From Alnus glutinosa (taxonomy: Eukaryota > Streptophyta > Magnoliopsida > Fagales > Betulaceae): DNA of 64,000 nt. Each line of letters starts with the position of its first letter. Position 1 is the first letter of the stretch. The DNA lies in the NCBI RefSeq assembly GCF_958979055.1, contig NC_084899.1:3781001-3845000 (forward strand), written 5' to 3'. This document shows positions 46,618 through 58,989 of this stretch, piece after piece. The position numbers and the translations under genes were made by a program. The notes beneath the pieces are model-generated. The model made no database searches and was not told where the DNA came from. It saw nothing but the letters and a program-made list of their open reading frames with translations.

Positions 46618-47368
46618 TAGGGGTGTGCAAAACCCGCAATTCCCGTCCCACTCCGTAGAGGACTGAGTTTTTGGGTTTTTTTGCGGGTTAGGGTCTTAAT
46701 TTGAGAAATTCGTGCAGGTTGCAGGGTGGGTTGTGGGTTTAGCATTTAAAAAAAAAAAATCGGGTCCCCACCCCGCCCCGCACGGAGGAAAAAAAAAAAA
46801 AAAAAAAAAACCTAATCACTAAGTAACTTTTCCTTTCTTTTCTTCTAGCTCCGCACTCCCCCTCTTCTCTTCATTTTTCATTTTTTCTTCTGGTAGTACT
46901 CCTTCCTCTGAATCTTCACGAACCTCTCAAGATCTCCGAGTCCATGACGAGTGTTGCGAATATTGTGGGGTGGTCAAGGTTGCTGGAGGTCCACAGGTTC
47001 GCGAGGTGGTCAAGGTTTGAGTCAAACCGTCTCCTGCTTCCCTTAGATCTACTGCATTTCGCTTGAAAACAGTTGCTTATATTACTCTCACTCCCTCATA
47101 TCTACTCCATTTCAGTTCTTGTCAATCTTTGCTTTTTTCTTATTGCTCTCAGATCCAAAGATATTCAATCTCATTTTTTGTTTTCGTTGCTTGGCAAACC
47201 CACCCCCACCCCGCAAACCCGCACCCTCCCGCCCCGCATATACCCGCACCCCACGGGTATCATGTATAAAATGAGGGTCACGGGTCCAATTTACACAACC
47301 CGCATAGGTGCGGGGCGGGGCTAAAAAAGGCGAAAAACCGTCCCCCCTCCCGCCCCGTGCACACCCTA
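46618..47368. mobile_element. Nonautonomous hAT-type element, 751 bp, 8-bp target duplication
   Basis: Ends are TAGGGGTGTGCA at the left and TGCACACCCTA at the right (one G fewer). It is flanked by perfect 8-bp direct repeats CTTACAAG at 46610-46617 and 47369-47376, the length typical of hAT transposition. GC-rich cccgc/gcgggt words lie near both ends; the middle has poly-A and pyrimidine-rich sequence. No transposase reading frame is present; the two short plus-strand ORFs near 47063 have no hAT features. Confidence 0.9.
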
Positions 47369-47408
47369 CTTACAAGACACCATGGACAAACCCAAAATAC
47401 ATAGAGGG

Positions 47409-47723
47409 ATAAGGGTTTGTTTGGAATTGCGATTTTATAGATAAAAAGCGCGATTTTAAATTAAATTACAAAAAACAAACGTTTGGGAATTGCGTGTTTA
47501 AAAAATTGCAATTTAAAAATATAAAAATCTGTTTTTTTCAAATCCCAGGTAATTTGATTTTTTTTTAAATACATAATTTTAAAAGGCTAACATGCGATTT
47601 TAAAGGCCAAACTGCGATTTTGCCAAATGCTTAACTGAGTTTCTAAAAATCACTTTTTCAAGTCGCACATTTTAAAATCATTATTTTAAAATCGTACTTT
47701 TTGAAATTACAAACCCAAACGGA
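47409..47723. repeat. MITE with gtttgg(a/g)attg ends and gcgatttt repeats, copy 1
   Basis: Left end ggtttgtttggaattgcgat and right end tgaaattacaaacccaaacg are inverted counterparts. The body repeats gcgattttaaa / aaatcgcaatt. A second copy is at 49497-49770 and decayed ones lie near 46140 and 49190. Boundaries are approximate. Confidence 0.6.
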
Positions 47724-47735
47724 CTTTAAATTGAT

Positions 47736-47910
47736 GAGAAATGCTACATGTACTTAAACAAATGGAGCCTTACTAACTTATGTGAAGTTTGTTAATCGGA
47801 GATAATCAAAACAATTAATAAAAAAAGATGCTACGAGTACCAATGAATAAGCTCCACATCATCTCAGTAAGGCTCTCTTTATAAAAGTTTAAGTACATAT
47901 AACATTTCTC
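47736..47910. mobile_element. MITE, 175 bp, complete
   Basis: Left end GAGAAATGCTACATGTACTT and right end (minus strand) GAGAAATGTTATATGTACTT form 24-bp terminal inverted repeats with 22 matches. TTGAT flanks both sides (47731-47735 and 47911-47915). The interior matches the interrupted copy at 4744-4887. Confidence 0.8.
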
Positions 47911-47990
47911 TTGATTGATATCAGATTACTTGATATAACTAGCATTTGGCAACTAGGGTGTTTCTGTTGAACAGGAAAATAAAAATTAAA

Positions 47991-48030
<40 letters not shown>

Positions 48031-49496
48031 AAAGAAAATATACCAGGTGCTTCCCTGTTTTTTTATTTTTAAGGGTAAAATATAAAATTAATCTATGTGG
48101 TAACACTGATTTGCAATAAGCTTATTGTGATATAAAATGTTATAAGAGCTTCTTATGGTATGCAAAAATAATAAATAAGTCTCTACTATCAACTTCTGAC
48201 CAAAATATTGTTAGATTCCATTAATATGCCATGCCAAATTCAATTATATAACAACACGTGTCACTTATAATAAAAACTACAAATATATTTATAAAAAATA
48301 AATAAATCCATTATTGTGAATATTTTCCTAAAATGAAGAATAATTATTCCTCTAAAAAATGTAGGGAATATGTATTCACCAAGGAATAACATAACTCTAA
48401 AAATAACATTCAAAAAAAAAAAAAAAAACCATTTGTCTTCGTTGTCTCTCCCATGGGCTCAACCCACCGCTAGCTACTAAAGGTGCAAATACGGGCAGAT
48501 AATAATCATCTGTATCTGCTGTTTGCAATTAACCGCTATCCGTTATCTCATCGGCCTTTAAGTTTTTATATTTTTTTAACGGGAAATGATTGTTGGAGGA
48601 CGGTTTTACCGCCCCCCAACCGGCTTTTTTAATAAAAAAATTAAAAAATATATATATAAAAAAAATTCCTTTTAATGAAAAGGGGCGCGGGTAGGGGACG
48701 GTAAATCATCTCCTACCAATCACTACTCTTTTTTAACAAGAGTTGATCTCAGAGTTGATAAATATTATCACAATAATTCAATAAAATAAAAATATAGTAG
48801 GTAACATTATTCCTCTATGACCTCTACATAATTGTCATACTTAGCTGCATTAATATTTATTTTCAAAGGCATCCATATTATTTTATACTTTCATTCATTT
48901 AGACGATGAGGATATCTTCAAGATCAAGATCCATTATTTTATATCTATATAAAAAAGATCCATTATTTTATAGATTTGGTTGTACGAGCTCTTAGTGAGA
49001 ACATTACTTTTTAAAAAAATTTTAATTTATCAGATCTAATCTGATCTATTGTGTCACATCGTTTAAACAGTGACCAAAATTGACAGATCCAACCAGTCAA
49101 ACAAATTGATTTACTTTATTCGTGCAATTTTAATTTAAATAGTAAAAAATGATTGCATGATAAAAAAGTTTGTAATTTAAAATCGTAGAAAATTATATCG
49201 GTAGATAATGTAATTTTTTTAAATGCATAATTTTAAAGGTTAAATTATAATTTTATTAAATATTTAATTACTTTATTTTAAAATTTACATTTTTAAATTA
49301 TGATTTTAAAATCATAACCCGATCACCTTAGCTTGGTAAAAGTGATCTCCCTGTTATTTACAACATGTTATAATCTTGTAAAGAGTTTACCAACTTTTTA
49401 CTTTTGCCTATAAGTAATTTTTTTCTTTTTCACTTATACCCTCATAGAGTAGGAGAAATATAATTAAGCAACAATGAAACTAGGAAAGCTACGAAG
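47911..49496. other. Gene-free spacer with MITE and homopolymers
   Basis: Contains a poly-A run at about 47999-48025, another near 48413-48428, the second copy of the aatgattg/ggacggt MITE at 48585-48725, and AT-rich sequence resembling decayed gcgatttt repeats at about 49190-49320. No coding gene was recognised. Confidence 0.55.
48585..48725. repeat. MITE with aatgattg...ggacggt ends, copy 2
   Basis: Left end aaatgattgttggaggacgg with ttttaccg; right end aggggacggtaaatcatctc then ctaccaatcact. These are inverted counterparts, and the central aaccggctttttt matches the copy at 43135. Confidence 0.6.
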
Positions 49497-49770
49497 GGTC
49501 CGTTTGGATTTGTAATTTCAAAAAATACAATTTAAAATTACGATTTTAAAATGTACGATTTGAAAGAAGTGATTTTTAAAAAAGTAGTTAAACGTTTGAC
49601 AAAATTGCAGTTTAGCATTTAAAATCGCAAATTAGTCTTTAAAATTATGCGTTTTCAAAAAAGTATCATCTTACCTGCGATTTGAAAAAACAGATTTTCT
49701 GCATTTTCAAATCACAGTTTTTAAAAACGTAGTTCCCAAACGATTTATGTTCTGCGATTTAGTTTAAAAT
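49497..49770. repeat. MITE with gtccgtttgg end, copy 2
   Basis: Begins ggtccgtttggatttgtaat, matching the minus-strand reading of the right end of the copy at 47409-47723 (gtccgtttgggtttgtaatt), and contains several tgcgattt/aaatcgca words. The right end is degenerate. Confidence 0.55.
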
Positions 49771-50134
49771 CTCACTTATTGTCTACAAAATCAAAATTCA
49801 AAACGCACAAGAAGTCAAATACTTGGTTTGTAATTAAACTTGTTTTTGTTTGGGTTTTGGCCTTTAAATCCATTTTATTATTATTATTTTTTTCACTTTG
49901 GCCCTTGAGAGTGGTCAAATCACCCCCATGAGCCATGGGGGTGGTCCGGCCACCCCCAAAATTGGCCTTTAGCCACCTTTACAATTTTTATTTTATTTTT
50001 TTAAAAAAAATGGGGCCACATGTTGCGATTTTAATAGTGCCATATGTCGCTGACGTAGAAATTTGTCGGTTTTGGACGAAAAAATGGACAGAGGTACCAT
50101 CTCTATCTTTTCCCATAACACATGTTCTATCTAT

Positions 50135-50135
50135 G

Positions 50136-50178
<43 letters not shown>
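50135..50178. repeat. Poly-A tract
   Basis: About 44 consecutive A. It could mark the 3' end of a decayed retroposon, but the sequence before it is not recognisable. The lysine-rich ORF across it is an artefact. Confidence 0.75.
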
Positions 50179-50185
<7 letters not shown>

Positions 50186-50679
50186 AGCAAAAAATAAAGT
50201 TTTTAAACTACATACGCATAAGTTATTTAACCCTTTAAACAATTTAACATTAAGGAATGACAGATTTAATCGTTTAAGATGTTTATTATCTAGGGTAGGA
50301 TATAATTTTAAATAATTTATTTTAATTAAATTTTAAATATTTTATATAATATTATTCATGCTAAAAATAATACAAAAGTATATATACTGTGTGCTTTAAT
50401 CATAAGTCGGCCCATTTAGGGGTGGGGGCAACAAGTAGAAATGGGTTAAATTAAAAGGACAGGAGAGCAAATAAACCATTTGGACTGGGATGAGATCACG
50501 AGAGTAGGTGAAACACCCATAAAAAAATAAAAAAAAAAAATACAAAACAAATGGCCAATATAATCTACACAACAATCACATGCTCAAAGAAAAAGGAAAA
50601 TAAATAAATAAATAAAAATAAAAAAGAAATAGGCGGTTTTAAACAAATTTCTTCCTCTCCCACTACTTTAGACCAAAAT

Positions 50680-52073
50680 CCACCCTGTTTTCCTCTCTCT
50701 CTCTCTCTCTCATATCCTTCACTGTGCTTTCTGCAAGACACCATGGCTTGTGTTTTGATCTAATCTCTCCTCTCATGTAGGTATCTCTCTATCTCCTCTC
50801 TTTGGACTTTTTGTTTCCATTTTTGGCAGATTATGGAAATTTATTGTTTTCTTTGTTGGAAATCTATAGGAATTGATGAGCTTCGGTTATTGAATCTCGT
50901 AAGATTTCGATGAAGGTTTATGTATATGTAAATATGGGACTTCGATTCTCCTTGGATCGAATCTAATTTAATAGCTACTGGGGCATGCCTATGTTTTCTA
51001 TGTACGGGCTCAACCCCTCAAGTTTGTTCCTTTCGTTCTCTTTTTGAGGCCTTAATCTTGTGGGTATCTTCAGTTTAGTTCATTTAGGGGCTTTGCATGC
51101 ATGATTTGGTTGGGGGCAGATCTTGGTACTATGATTCGTTACTGGTAAAAAAAAAATGGAGGGAAGTTTTGAGAAAGCGCGAGTCTTATAATTGTTGTTG
51201 ATATTGTTTCCTGAAAGTGAACTTCCTGCTCAACTGAGTCAGATATGGTTGTGTTAGGGTGGGTTTTGTGAAGTATTTCGTTTCTGGGGTCATAGGCAAT
51301 TGGAAAATTTAACTTTGGAAATTTGTCTCTTTATTTGTTTACACACTTCCTGAGCTAGCAACCGGTCTTAGTGTGGGAATGGGATGTAATTAAGTATGGA
51401 GGTGATTCAGATTGGTTGTTTATAAAGTTTATTACTTTAGCTTTCTGAAAGTGTATTGATACTGGGTAAGTTTTGTTTCCCCCGTTTTTTGCTCTATTTA
51501 TTTTAGTTTCAGCTCAGTTTACATGAATAATTCTTGCAAATCTTAGATTGCTTGGTATTTTTCATCGAGTTATGGATCTGGAGTAATTTCTGTAGTTGAT
51601 CGTATCTTCTATATGCTGGCAATAAACATTTTTTGGACCATGGTTGGAAAATTTGACTAGGACCTCTGTAGCGTCCATGCTCCTGTGCAATTTGAATGAA
51701 AATCTTCTTCAGAATTATCCCAATCTGAAATTTATTGGTATTGATAGATTCTGAACCAAGTGTGGTTAGTTAAATATCAAAAAAATAGATTAGGTTGAGC
51801 ACTGAAATTCTCTATTTCTCTTTTTTCAAGGCCATGCCTGATGACAATATTTTTGTCACCTCATTCTCCTTGTCATATATGGTTGTGGTGTTGCTACCGA
51901 AATCCATTTTCTTGTTTGGTACCTGTAATGAAGTCAACTTTTTCAAGGATGTGTCTTTAAGATGGTTGCTCATCATACCAGGGTCAAATTTCTCAGGGAA
52001 GTAGTCTCCACGATAATGAGAACTGGAAAAGATTATGCTTGAACCATTGTGATATATTTTGGTGTCATATAAA
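50680..52073 (+). promoter_or_regulatory. Probable NINJA 5' UTR with intron
   Basis: A CT-rich stretch at about 50692-50712 and a plausible first noncoding exon end near 50779 (catgtag|gtatctct). A strong 3' splice site at about 51830 (tctctttttt cag-type, ttttttcaag|gcc) would leave a 240-nt second leader exon up to the ATG at 52074. That exon carries a 56-codon upstream ORF. Exon limits are inferred from splice-like sequence only. Confidence 0.5.
51834..52004 (+). CDS. Upstream ORF in the NINJA leader, 56 aa
   Basis: ATG follows the predicted 3' splice site by three bases and the frame closes with TAG 69 nt before the NINJA start. The peptide starts MPDDNIFVTSFSLSYMVVVL and has a hydrophobic middle with a basic patch near the end. 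It resembles no family I know. It is unusually long for a chance leader ORF and would strongly reduce scanning to the NINJA start if the predicted exon is real. Confidence 0.4.
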   Translation: MPDDNIFVTSFSLSYMVVVLLPKSIFLFGTCNEVNFFKDVSLRWLLIIPGSNFSGK

Positions 52074-54225
52074 ATGGAAGATGAGAATGGGCTTGAGCTT
52101 AGCTTGGGTTTATCCTGTGGTGGATTGTCTGCTAAGTCGAAGGGTAAAAATGGTAGCTCCTCAGATACTAGGACAGAAGAGGGTGATAAAGGGAACAAAT
52201 TAGTGGATGATTTTAAGAACTTTCTCCATACTGGCACACAGAAGCAAGACTCAAGTACTGGATCTCAGAGAAATGATTCTGTAAAGGTTCAGGAAAACTT
52301 TTTTAATGACCTTTCCAAGAACAATACTGAAGGAGATTCTTCTATGAACTTGAATGGGAGAGGAGTCTGGGCTGCAAACAGTAACAAGTCTGCCGAATTG
52401 GAGGAGGAAAAGCGGCGAGAGGCAGGTAGCAAGCGTAAGATGTTGTTTGATGAGATAAACCATCAAAAGAAGCAGGAGAGAGAAGCTCATGCTGATTTAC
52501 ATGACAAGACGAGAACATCACACATTTCCATAACAACAGAAGATGGCTCAACTGCTGAAAATGAAGATGTTGCAGAGTCTGAAGTTGAGGGTTCAACCTC
52601 AAAGCTTGTTTCACAACATGATGATGGCCCCAAACGATTCTTTGGAGTTGTTGGTTCTTCTGAGGTTTCAAAGGAGGGTCGTGGGTATGCTGATTCAAGT
52701 GTTGTGGACTTAAATGGGCAAAAGAGGCTTAACAGTACATCAGAAAATGAATTTAAGCATGGCAATGTGACCTATGGTGTTCCTTTCTCAATTCAATCCG
52801 TAAACATGATGAATGTGCCTTACTCTTTACATGTGAAGGAGTCAAACTCCATTGGTGTACCCAGCATGTCAGGCCAACCGCCCCCTGGAATGATGCAAGT
52901 GATGCCTTCTGCAAGTAGTGAACGATCAGGGGCACAGAGTGTGAATCCTGGAAACTTGCCACTAATGTTTGGCTATTCACCAGTCCAGCTTCCATTGTTG
53001 GATAAGGATAACTCCTGGGGTTTGGTTTCTCAACCTCAACAGTTCCACCCTTCCTATACTGGTAGAGGTCCACCAAACTCAGGTAATATATCTCAAGGTT
53101 TTCAAAAAGAAAAAAAATATATATATATATATCTCAAGGTTTTCCTTTTCACTGTTTTATACCTTTTGAGGGAATAGGGTTGGACTGTATGATTGATGGA
53201 GAAACGTTTGTCCAATATTCTCAATTGTTACCTTTCCCTTTCCTTCAGCACACAGAGGACCCTAATCTTTCCTGACAATGAACTGGACATTTTGATATGT
53301 CATTCTTGACTCATTTAGTCTGTATTGATGCTTTCTCACCTGGCCTAGGACACTAGGTTGATTTATGAGCTAAAGCCCTTGAGAAAGCTGGGATTGCTCA
53401 GCCTGAATGTGAGACACATATTCAAAGTTTAAACTGGTTGCGGGTTATCATCACTAGATGATATAATTGCAAGACACCACCCATGGTTTATAGTTCTGCA
53501 AGATGTCTTTCAACCAGTTAAATTAGAACCTAAAGTTAAATTACAACCTATTCCAATGGCCTTATCTCTCTGACTATCCCTTTTTATACTGCTAGTAGAA
53601 ATTCCAGAAGTTCTGCTGATAATTGATTAGTGATTATCAATATTTTGGGCTGTATGATATAATGTTTGACTGTGTTTGTGTCAAGAATCATGATAGGAAA
53701 TGAATTCTTACCCATTTTGTATTGATGTACTTGCAATCGCAAGGGATAGCACCAAATTCATCAGAGGCTACACAATTTGATGGGAGGACATTAGAACGGG
53801 CCAAAGGTGATGGCAAACAGCATGGCCCTGAAGAAGGCTCCTCTTCTCAGGTAGAAGAAGAAGTGAAAGGGAGTAGCACAAACCTAAGGGCAAAAGATGC
53901 GTCTGACCGTTCAACAGCAGATGCTTTTTCTCTCAACTTTTCATCTATAAAGCCGGGCATTGCACCAGACGTGAAATTTGGGGGATGTGGCTCTTACCCA
54001 AACCTACCATGGGTTTCAACCACAGGCCCAACTGGTAGGACGATTTCTGGTGTTACCTACAGATACAGCACAAACGAAATTAAGATTGTGTGTGCTTGCC
54101 ATGGTTCCCATATGTCCCCTGAAGAGTTTGTTCGGCATGCTGGTGAAGAGCATGTTAATCCAGAAAATGGCACTAGTGTGGTGACAGTTCCTAGTAGCAA
54201 CCCTTCTGCCTCTGCTCAGAGCTGA
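52074..54225 (+). CDS. NINJA: NINJA, jasmonate-signalling co-repressor adaptor, 496 aa
   Basis: Two coding exons: 52074..53082 and 53744..54225 (1491 nt; GT-AG, phase 1). NINJA links JAZ repressors to the TOPLESS co-repressor in the nucleus. The EAR motif LELSL lies at residues 7-11. A basic region (EEEKRREAGSKRKMLFDEIN, ~110-135) suits a nuclear signal. The middle has KRFFGVVGSSEV and a Met/Pro-rich stretch. The C-terminal conserved domain, which binds the TIFY motif of JAZ proteins, reads FGGCGSYPNLPWVSTTGP, GRTISGVTYRYSTNEIKIVC and ACHGSHMSPEEFVRHAGEEH (~405-475). The ATG at 52074 starts MEDENGLELSLGL; the frame upstream starts only with TTG. Length is close to the tobacco homologue class and longer than Arabidopsis NINJA. 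An (AT)n run adjoins the exon-1 donor. Confidence 0.92.
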
Positions 54226-57200
54226 TTATGTACCATTATGTTTAACTAGACTAATAATTCTTGACATTTATGAGGAAAAAAACCTGGCTATGGTTTTGTC
54301 TCCTCCTGTGAGATTCCTCCTTTTTCGTATTGTACTTGATTAGAGATATTTTGTCTTCCTTTTATCAGTTGGCATAGCTACTGCAATCAAATATTGCAGG
54401 TGTTTTGAAATAATCTCCCACCTTGATTCCTTTGTAAAATAATCTTAGGCCTATCACAGTTAGACTTTCTTATTTTTAGAACACCAACATGACCCTCCGC
54501 TGGGTTAGGGGATTTCTTATTTTTAGATGTCAAAGTGCAATTCTAAAGGTGACACTCCAAAGGTTGATTATGCTGTACAAGTGAGGGTTCATGCAACTGA
54601 ACCTGTAGAGTTGGTATGAGGCTTGGATGAGGATGATATGCGTAGGCAAAATTGCATATACTCCACATATTTTGTTCAGACTGAATATCTCCTGTGAATT
54701 CTACTACTGGTCTGTAAAATCAACAGGTACTTAATGACCATTAAGCAATGCCCTTTTCTGTCTTGGTGCTAGTTTTTACATTTGACATCTCAAAGTCACC
54801 TTGACCTGATGAAGCTTTATGTACATTCAATAAAACCTTTTTGATGAAATAGAAATATCTCAAAATTTACTCGATCGATGATTTTTTTTTTTTTTTTTTT
54901 TTTCACTTTTAAGCCTCTTGGTAAAGTGCTTGTACACTTCACAACACTTGTTTATGTTGATCTAGCTCACGTGAAACTCGGGTTCTTCACTACTTTTACC
55001 TATGTTTTCGGATTTCCAAGTAAAGAGGATTTGATGCATCATTCTCACGTTTGCACACGCTCACGCTTTCCTCTCCCCATGTGGAGAGACTCTTAGCTTT
55101 TAACAAGAGGCTTTCTTTTTCCGGTGTGCGCAGACAGAAGGGAAGAGCTCTCTTCCCTCCTCCTCTGTCCTCATGCATCCCGTCTTGATAAATGCATTAT
55201 TTTACATAATTCACGTGGGCAGTGAAAATGCTGTATATATACATTTCTCCTTCATCCTATATATACATCTTCTTCTCTTATATCCTATTTTCTCTTCACC
55301 TTGAAAGCCAGATGTACCATACATCCGTCTCCTCCTTTGCCCCCACATCTGTCCATCATCTTCTTTGGCATATGCTCCATTTTTTTGTTTCATGCAGCAG
55401 ATCCCTGGCTCCCCTCCACCTTCTCCTCTGAATCTCTATAGTCAGTGCCTCCCTTTTGTTTATGGAGACTTACATGTCCATATGCGATGTCCGCTAAGCG
55501 TTCATCACTGAACACCTCCTTCACCAAACATCGTGTTAATGCTCCTCTACGGAAGTTCTGATCTAATCATTATCAGTGCTATCCTCTTTGTTGTGGCTTC
55601 TAAGTTTTCTCGCAACCCCTTTCTTGGATTGTGCGCCAAGAAACTATTGGGTTGGGCCATTTATTTAGCACATTCTTAGTCGGGCTGGCTTGATAGGTTT
55701 TAAGACCTAAGACGACAAATTAAGTGAAGCATTTTTTTTTTTTTTTTTATATTTAGATATTAATTAACTAATTTTTATGTTAATTTTTATATTATATATA
55801 TTATATATGTATTTTATCAATTTTAATTTTAAAAACTTATTTTTGGAGATTTCTAATAGAATAATATGCGACCTTCTTTAAGACAGACATTCAATTTCAT
55901 TCCATCTTTCAACCTTAATTAGAGAGATTTTTTTAATTGAATGAGCTCTTCAAGACATACTTTTCATCTTTCTCTCGTCTTCTTTTTTCAAAGTCTTAAT
56001 ATCTCAGACATTGAATTTATTTATTTTTTCCATATTTCAGTCGGTAATAATTTTTTTTTACCATAATTAGAGCTTTAATCAGAAATCATTGAGTAAAACT
56101 TTTTATCATAATAGGGGCCTTATTTTTATTTTTTATTTTTATTTTATTGAATGGGCCTTAATTATTCAATTACTATTGGAAGACCTTATTTTATTGAAGG
56201 CCTGAGGCGATTATTCCCTAATTGGCGAAGAGTTAGCACTAATTCGAAGATGCTGTTAGGGTGTCACATCCCCTCTTTTTATATATATATATTTTTTTAA
56301 AAAAAAATAATAGAAAAAGGAGTAAAGAGTTAAAAATAAAAAATAAATAAAATAGAAAATAGAAAAATAGAAAAAGGAGTAAAGAGGATGTGATCATTTT
56401 GTTTTCTATGCTTTCGTGGACTTAGACCAATGGTAGAAACTTATATTGAATTAAGATTTAGTGACGTCGCACTCTTTGCCACGTTACTAATTAGTGACGT
56501 GGCAAAATTTGAATACCGTAGACACATTGCTAAAAGCACAGTTTTTTGTAATGAGTAATGCTATATATCATATTTTTATTTTAATTCTTTAAAAAAAAGA
56601 AAAAAGAAATCAAGAGCTAATGAACATGGCCACATCAACCCAGTGAGATGGGGATACAGCATATAATACTTTTCTATGCAAAAGAGTAACGGTATATACT
56701 ACGTACACTATTGAGTGCACTTGTGAGGTGTTCTACATCGCTAAAATGTGAAAAAGAATGAGTGGTTTATATAATATTGTTGAGCCCAAACTCATAGGCT
56801 TATATAAACTTTTGGGTTGAATATATGTGTTTGAACATGTTATATATATATTATGGGTCACTAAAGGACTTCACAATGTGTCAATCTCCCAACATACACC
56901 CCATTCTATTGGGGGATAACATGACAACGCTCATAACCTCTGTAGATCAGCTTGTTGAAAAAATTAAATTTTTTTTTCGGGTTTCCCCCCACCACCCCCC
57001 CCCCCCCCCCCAAAAAAAAAATTAAAATTTTATCTCTAATTTTATTTTATTTTTCTAAATTTTGGCCCTCCCAAAGTTTTTTTATTTTTTATTTTTATCA
57101 ATTTGGCCCCTCCAAATTCTAAAACCAAGCTGGCTCCACCCCTAACCTACATGATAATTAAGTTACATCCATTTATTTTTAGGGCCGACTTTGGGATGAG

Positions 57201-57275
57201 TTACCTCCTACAAGTTAATTACAACTGGCCGGTCGGCTGGCTGGTCCACAGTTATCAACAAGTTGCAAGAAGACA

Positions 57276-57345
<70 letters not shown>

Positions 57346-57424
57346 TATTCGATATTCCTCGATCTCCTGTACATAAACATAAACATGTGGACAAATATAT
57401 ATATTATAGGGATTTGATTCATAC
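54226..57424. other. Gene-free region downstream of NINJA
   Basis: The first few hundred bases are the NINJA 3' UTR. Beyond it are poly-T runs near 54882 and 55732, a C-run at about 56998-57010 followed by poly-A, and the (AT)30 microsatellite. Short ORFs around 55200-55430 and 56825 have no family features. Confidence 0.55.
57281..57340. repeat. (AT)30 microsatellite
   Basis: Sixty bases of uninterrupted AT. Long (IY)n reading frames on both strands come from this tract and are not genes. Confidence 0.97.
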
Positions 57425-57535
57425 ACAACACCATCACAACAACCACACAACAACTCCTCACATGAGGGTGGGCCCCAGTGTGTGGGGTCCACCCTCATGT
57501 GAGGGGTTGTTGTGTGGTTGTTGTGTTGGTGTTGT
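57425..57535. repeat. Near-perfect hairpin, 53-bp arms, 5-nt loop
   Basis: Left arm 57425-57477 (starting acaacaccatcacaacaacc) and right arm 57483-57535 pair at 50 of 53 positions; the loop is gtgtg. Both arms contain catgagggtgg. It has no terminal signature of a known superfamily and no clear target duplication. Either a tiny snapback MITE or a small-RNA-type foldback; it is 85 bp from a long AT microsatellite. Confidence 0.93.
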
Positions 57536-58949
57536 AAATTTAACATTTTCCTATATTATAGTAAAATATAAAACGGAGGAAGTTGTCATAGCTAGAATTG
57601 AGCTCCAATTACGTATGATGGAAGTATGTGAAATTTTTCATGCGCACGCATGCACCAAACATAGAAAATAAAACATATTTTTAAAGAAATTTCACCGGAA
57701 ATTAATATTTAGCCCATTATATTAGACCCAGGAGGTCAATGAAAAAAATTAGATATATATATATTAATTAATCAAAGGTCCAACTGATCGCTCTGGCCAC
57801 GTCTATATTGTAAATATGTGGTTACAAATAATTTATCTCTCAAAGACAATTCCAAATATATATCAAAACTTCAATCATTTTAATTTGTTTGAAAAGGGAG
57901 AGGGAGAGCGGTAATTGTTTTTTTTTTTTTAAAAAAAAAAAAAAATTAAAAATTAAAACTGTTTAAGAAAATACCAAAAAAGTGTTTCTATTTCTTAAAA
58001 AAAAAAAAAAAAAAAAAAAAAGAAGAAGGAAATTTATTAAGAACATGTATTTAATTTAATTAGTACCAAATTAAACAATAACTTTCGGCCTGTTTTGGCT
58101 GCCTAGCTAGCCAGTCGTTCGTCACCATATATATATATATATATATATATTTGAATTATGATGCTTCCTTTAACCTAAATTATTCATCTAAAGAAAATAA
58201 ATTATTTGAATTTGTTTCTTGGAGCAGTTGAAAACAATATTATACAAGTCAAAAATCCGCCTGACATAGACAATAATTTCGTATTGGTCACGTATATGTA
58301 CGTATATATATACTATCTGTCGTGCTTAAAACACAACAGCAATTTTTATTGGATCCCCATGTGCAACCTCAAAGAAACACTGCTGGGTTTCGTGTTTATT
58401 CCTTACAGCTTGGTTTTCCCAGATCGATGTGTATATACGAAGAACCCTAGCTAGCTAGCTTTGAAAAAATATTAATGAATAAAAAAGTCTTCTGTTTCTT
58501 TTTGACAATTGTTACAGAGGACAACAACCTCCTTTTAGGAAGTCAACGTGTCCCTTATCTCCGGCCAGTGTATATATAATTGAAGATTTTGGTATTTTAA
58601 TTTATTTTTTTTGCAATATTTATTAACAGTGTAGTTAAATTTATAAGATATTAATTTAATCCCCTGATCAGTTTTCACTTTTTAACTCGTTTTTTGCTTC
58701 ATTCCCTCCGGCCGTCCAAAACTTCGGCCGGCACTCGTACGTGTGCTTCAAACTTACATGAATTATATATTGTAAACTAGATTAGACTTGCAATATTATA
58801 TTCTCCTTATGTTTCTTGATTTTTGTCTAATCAAAACTTCAGTATATATATGTAGAACATAATACGCCAATGATATTATGAAAATTGTTTAATTATATTG
58901 ATTAATATTTTATATCATATGCGTGATTGCATGAACTAACATCCATCGA

Positions 58950-58989
<40 letters not shown>

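Noticed and set aside
49935-50315. 126-codon ORF with poly-lysine
   Set aside because: Crosses a 44-base poly-A tract; no domain on either side.
52059-52073. Longer start for NINJA
   Set aside because: Begins with TTG; the EAR-containing N-terminus starts at the ATG 52074.
57103-57671. ORFs with long (IY)n stretches on both strands
   Set aside because: Products of the (AT)30 microsatellite and the adjacent hairpin.
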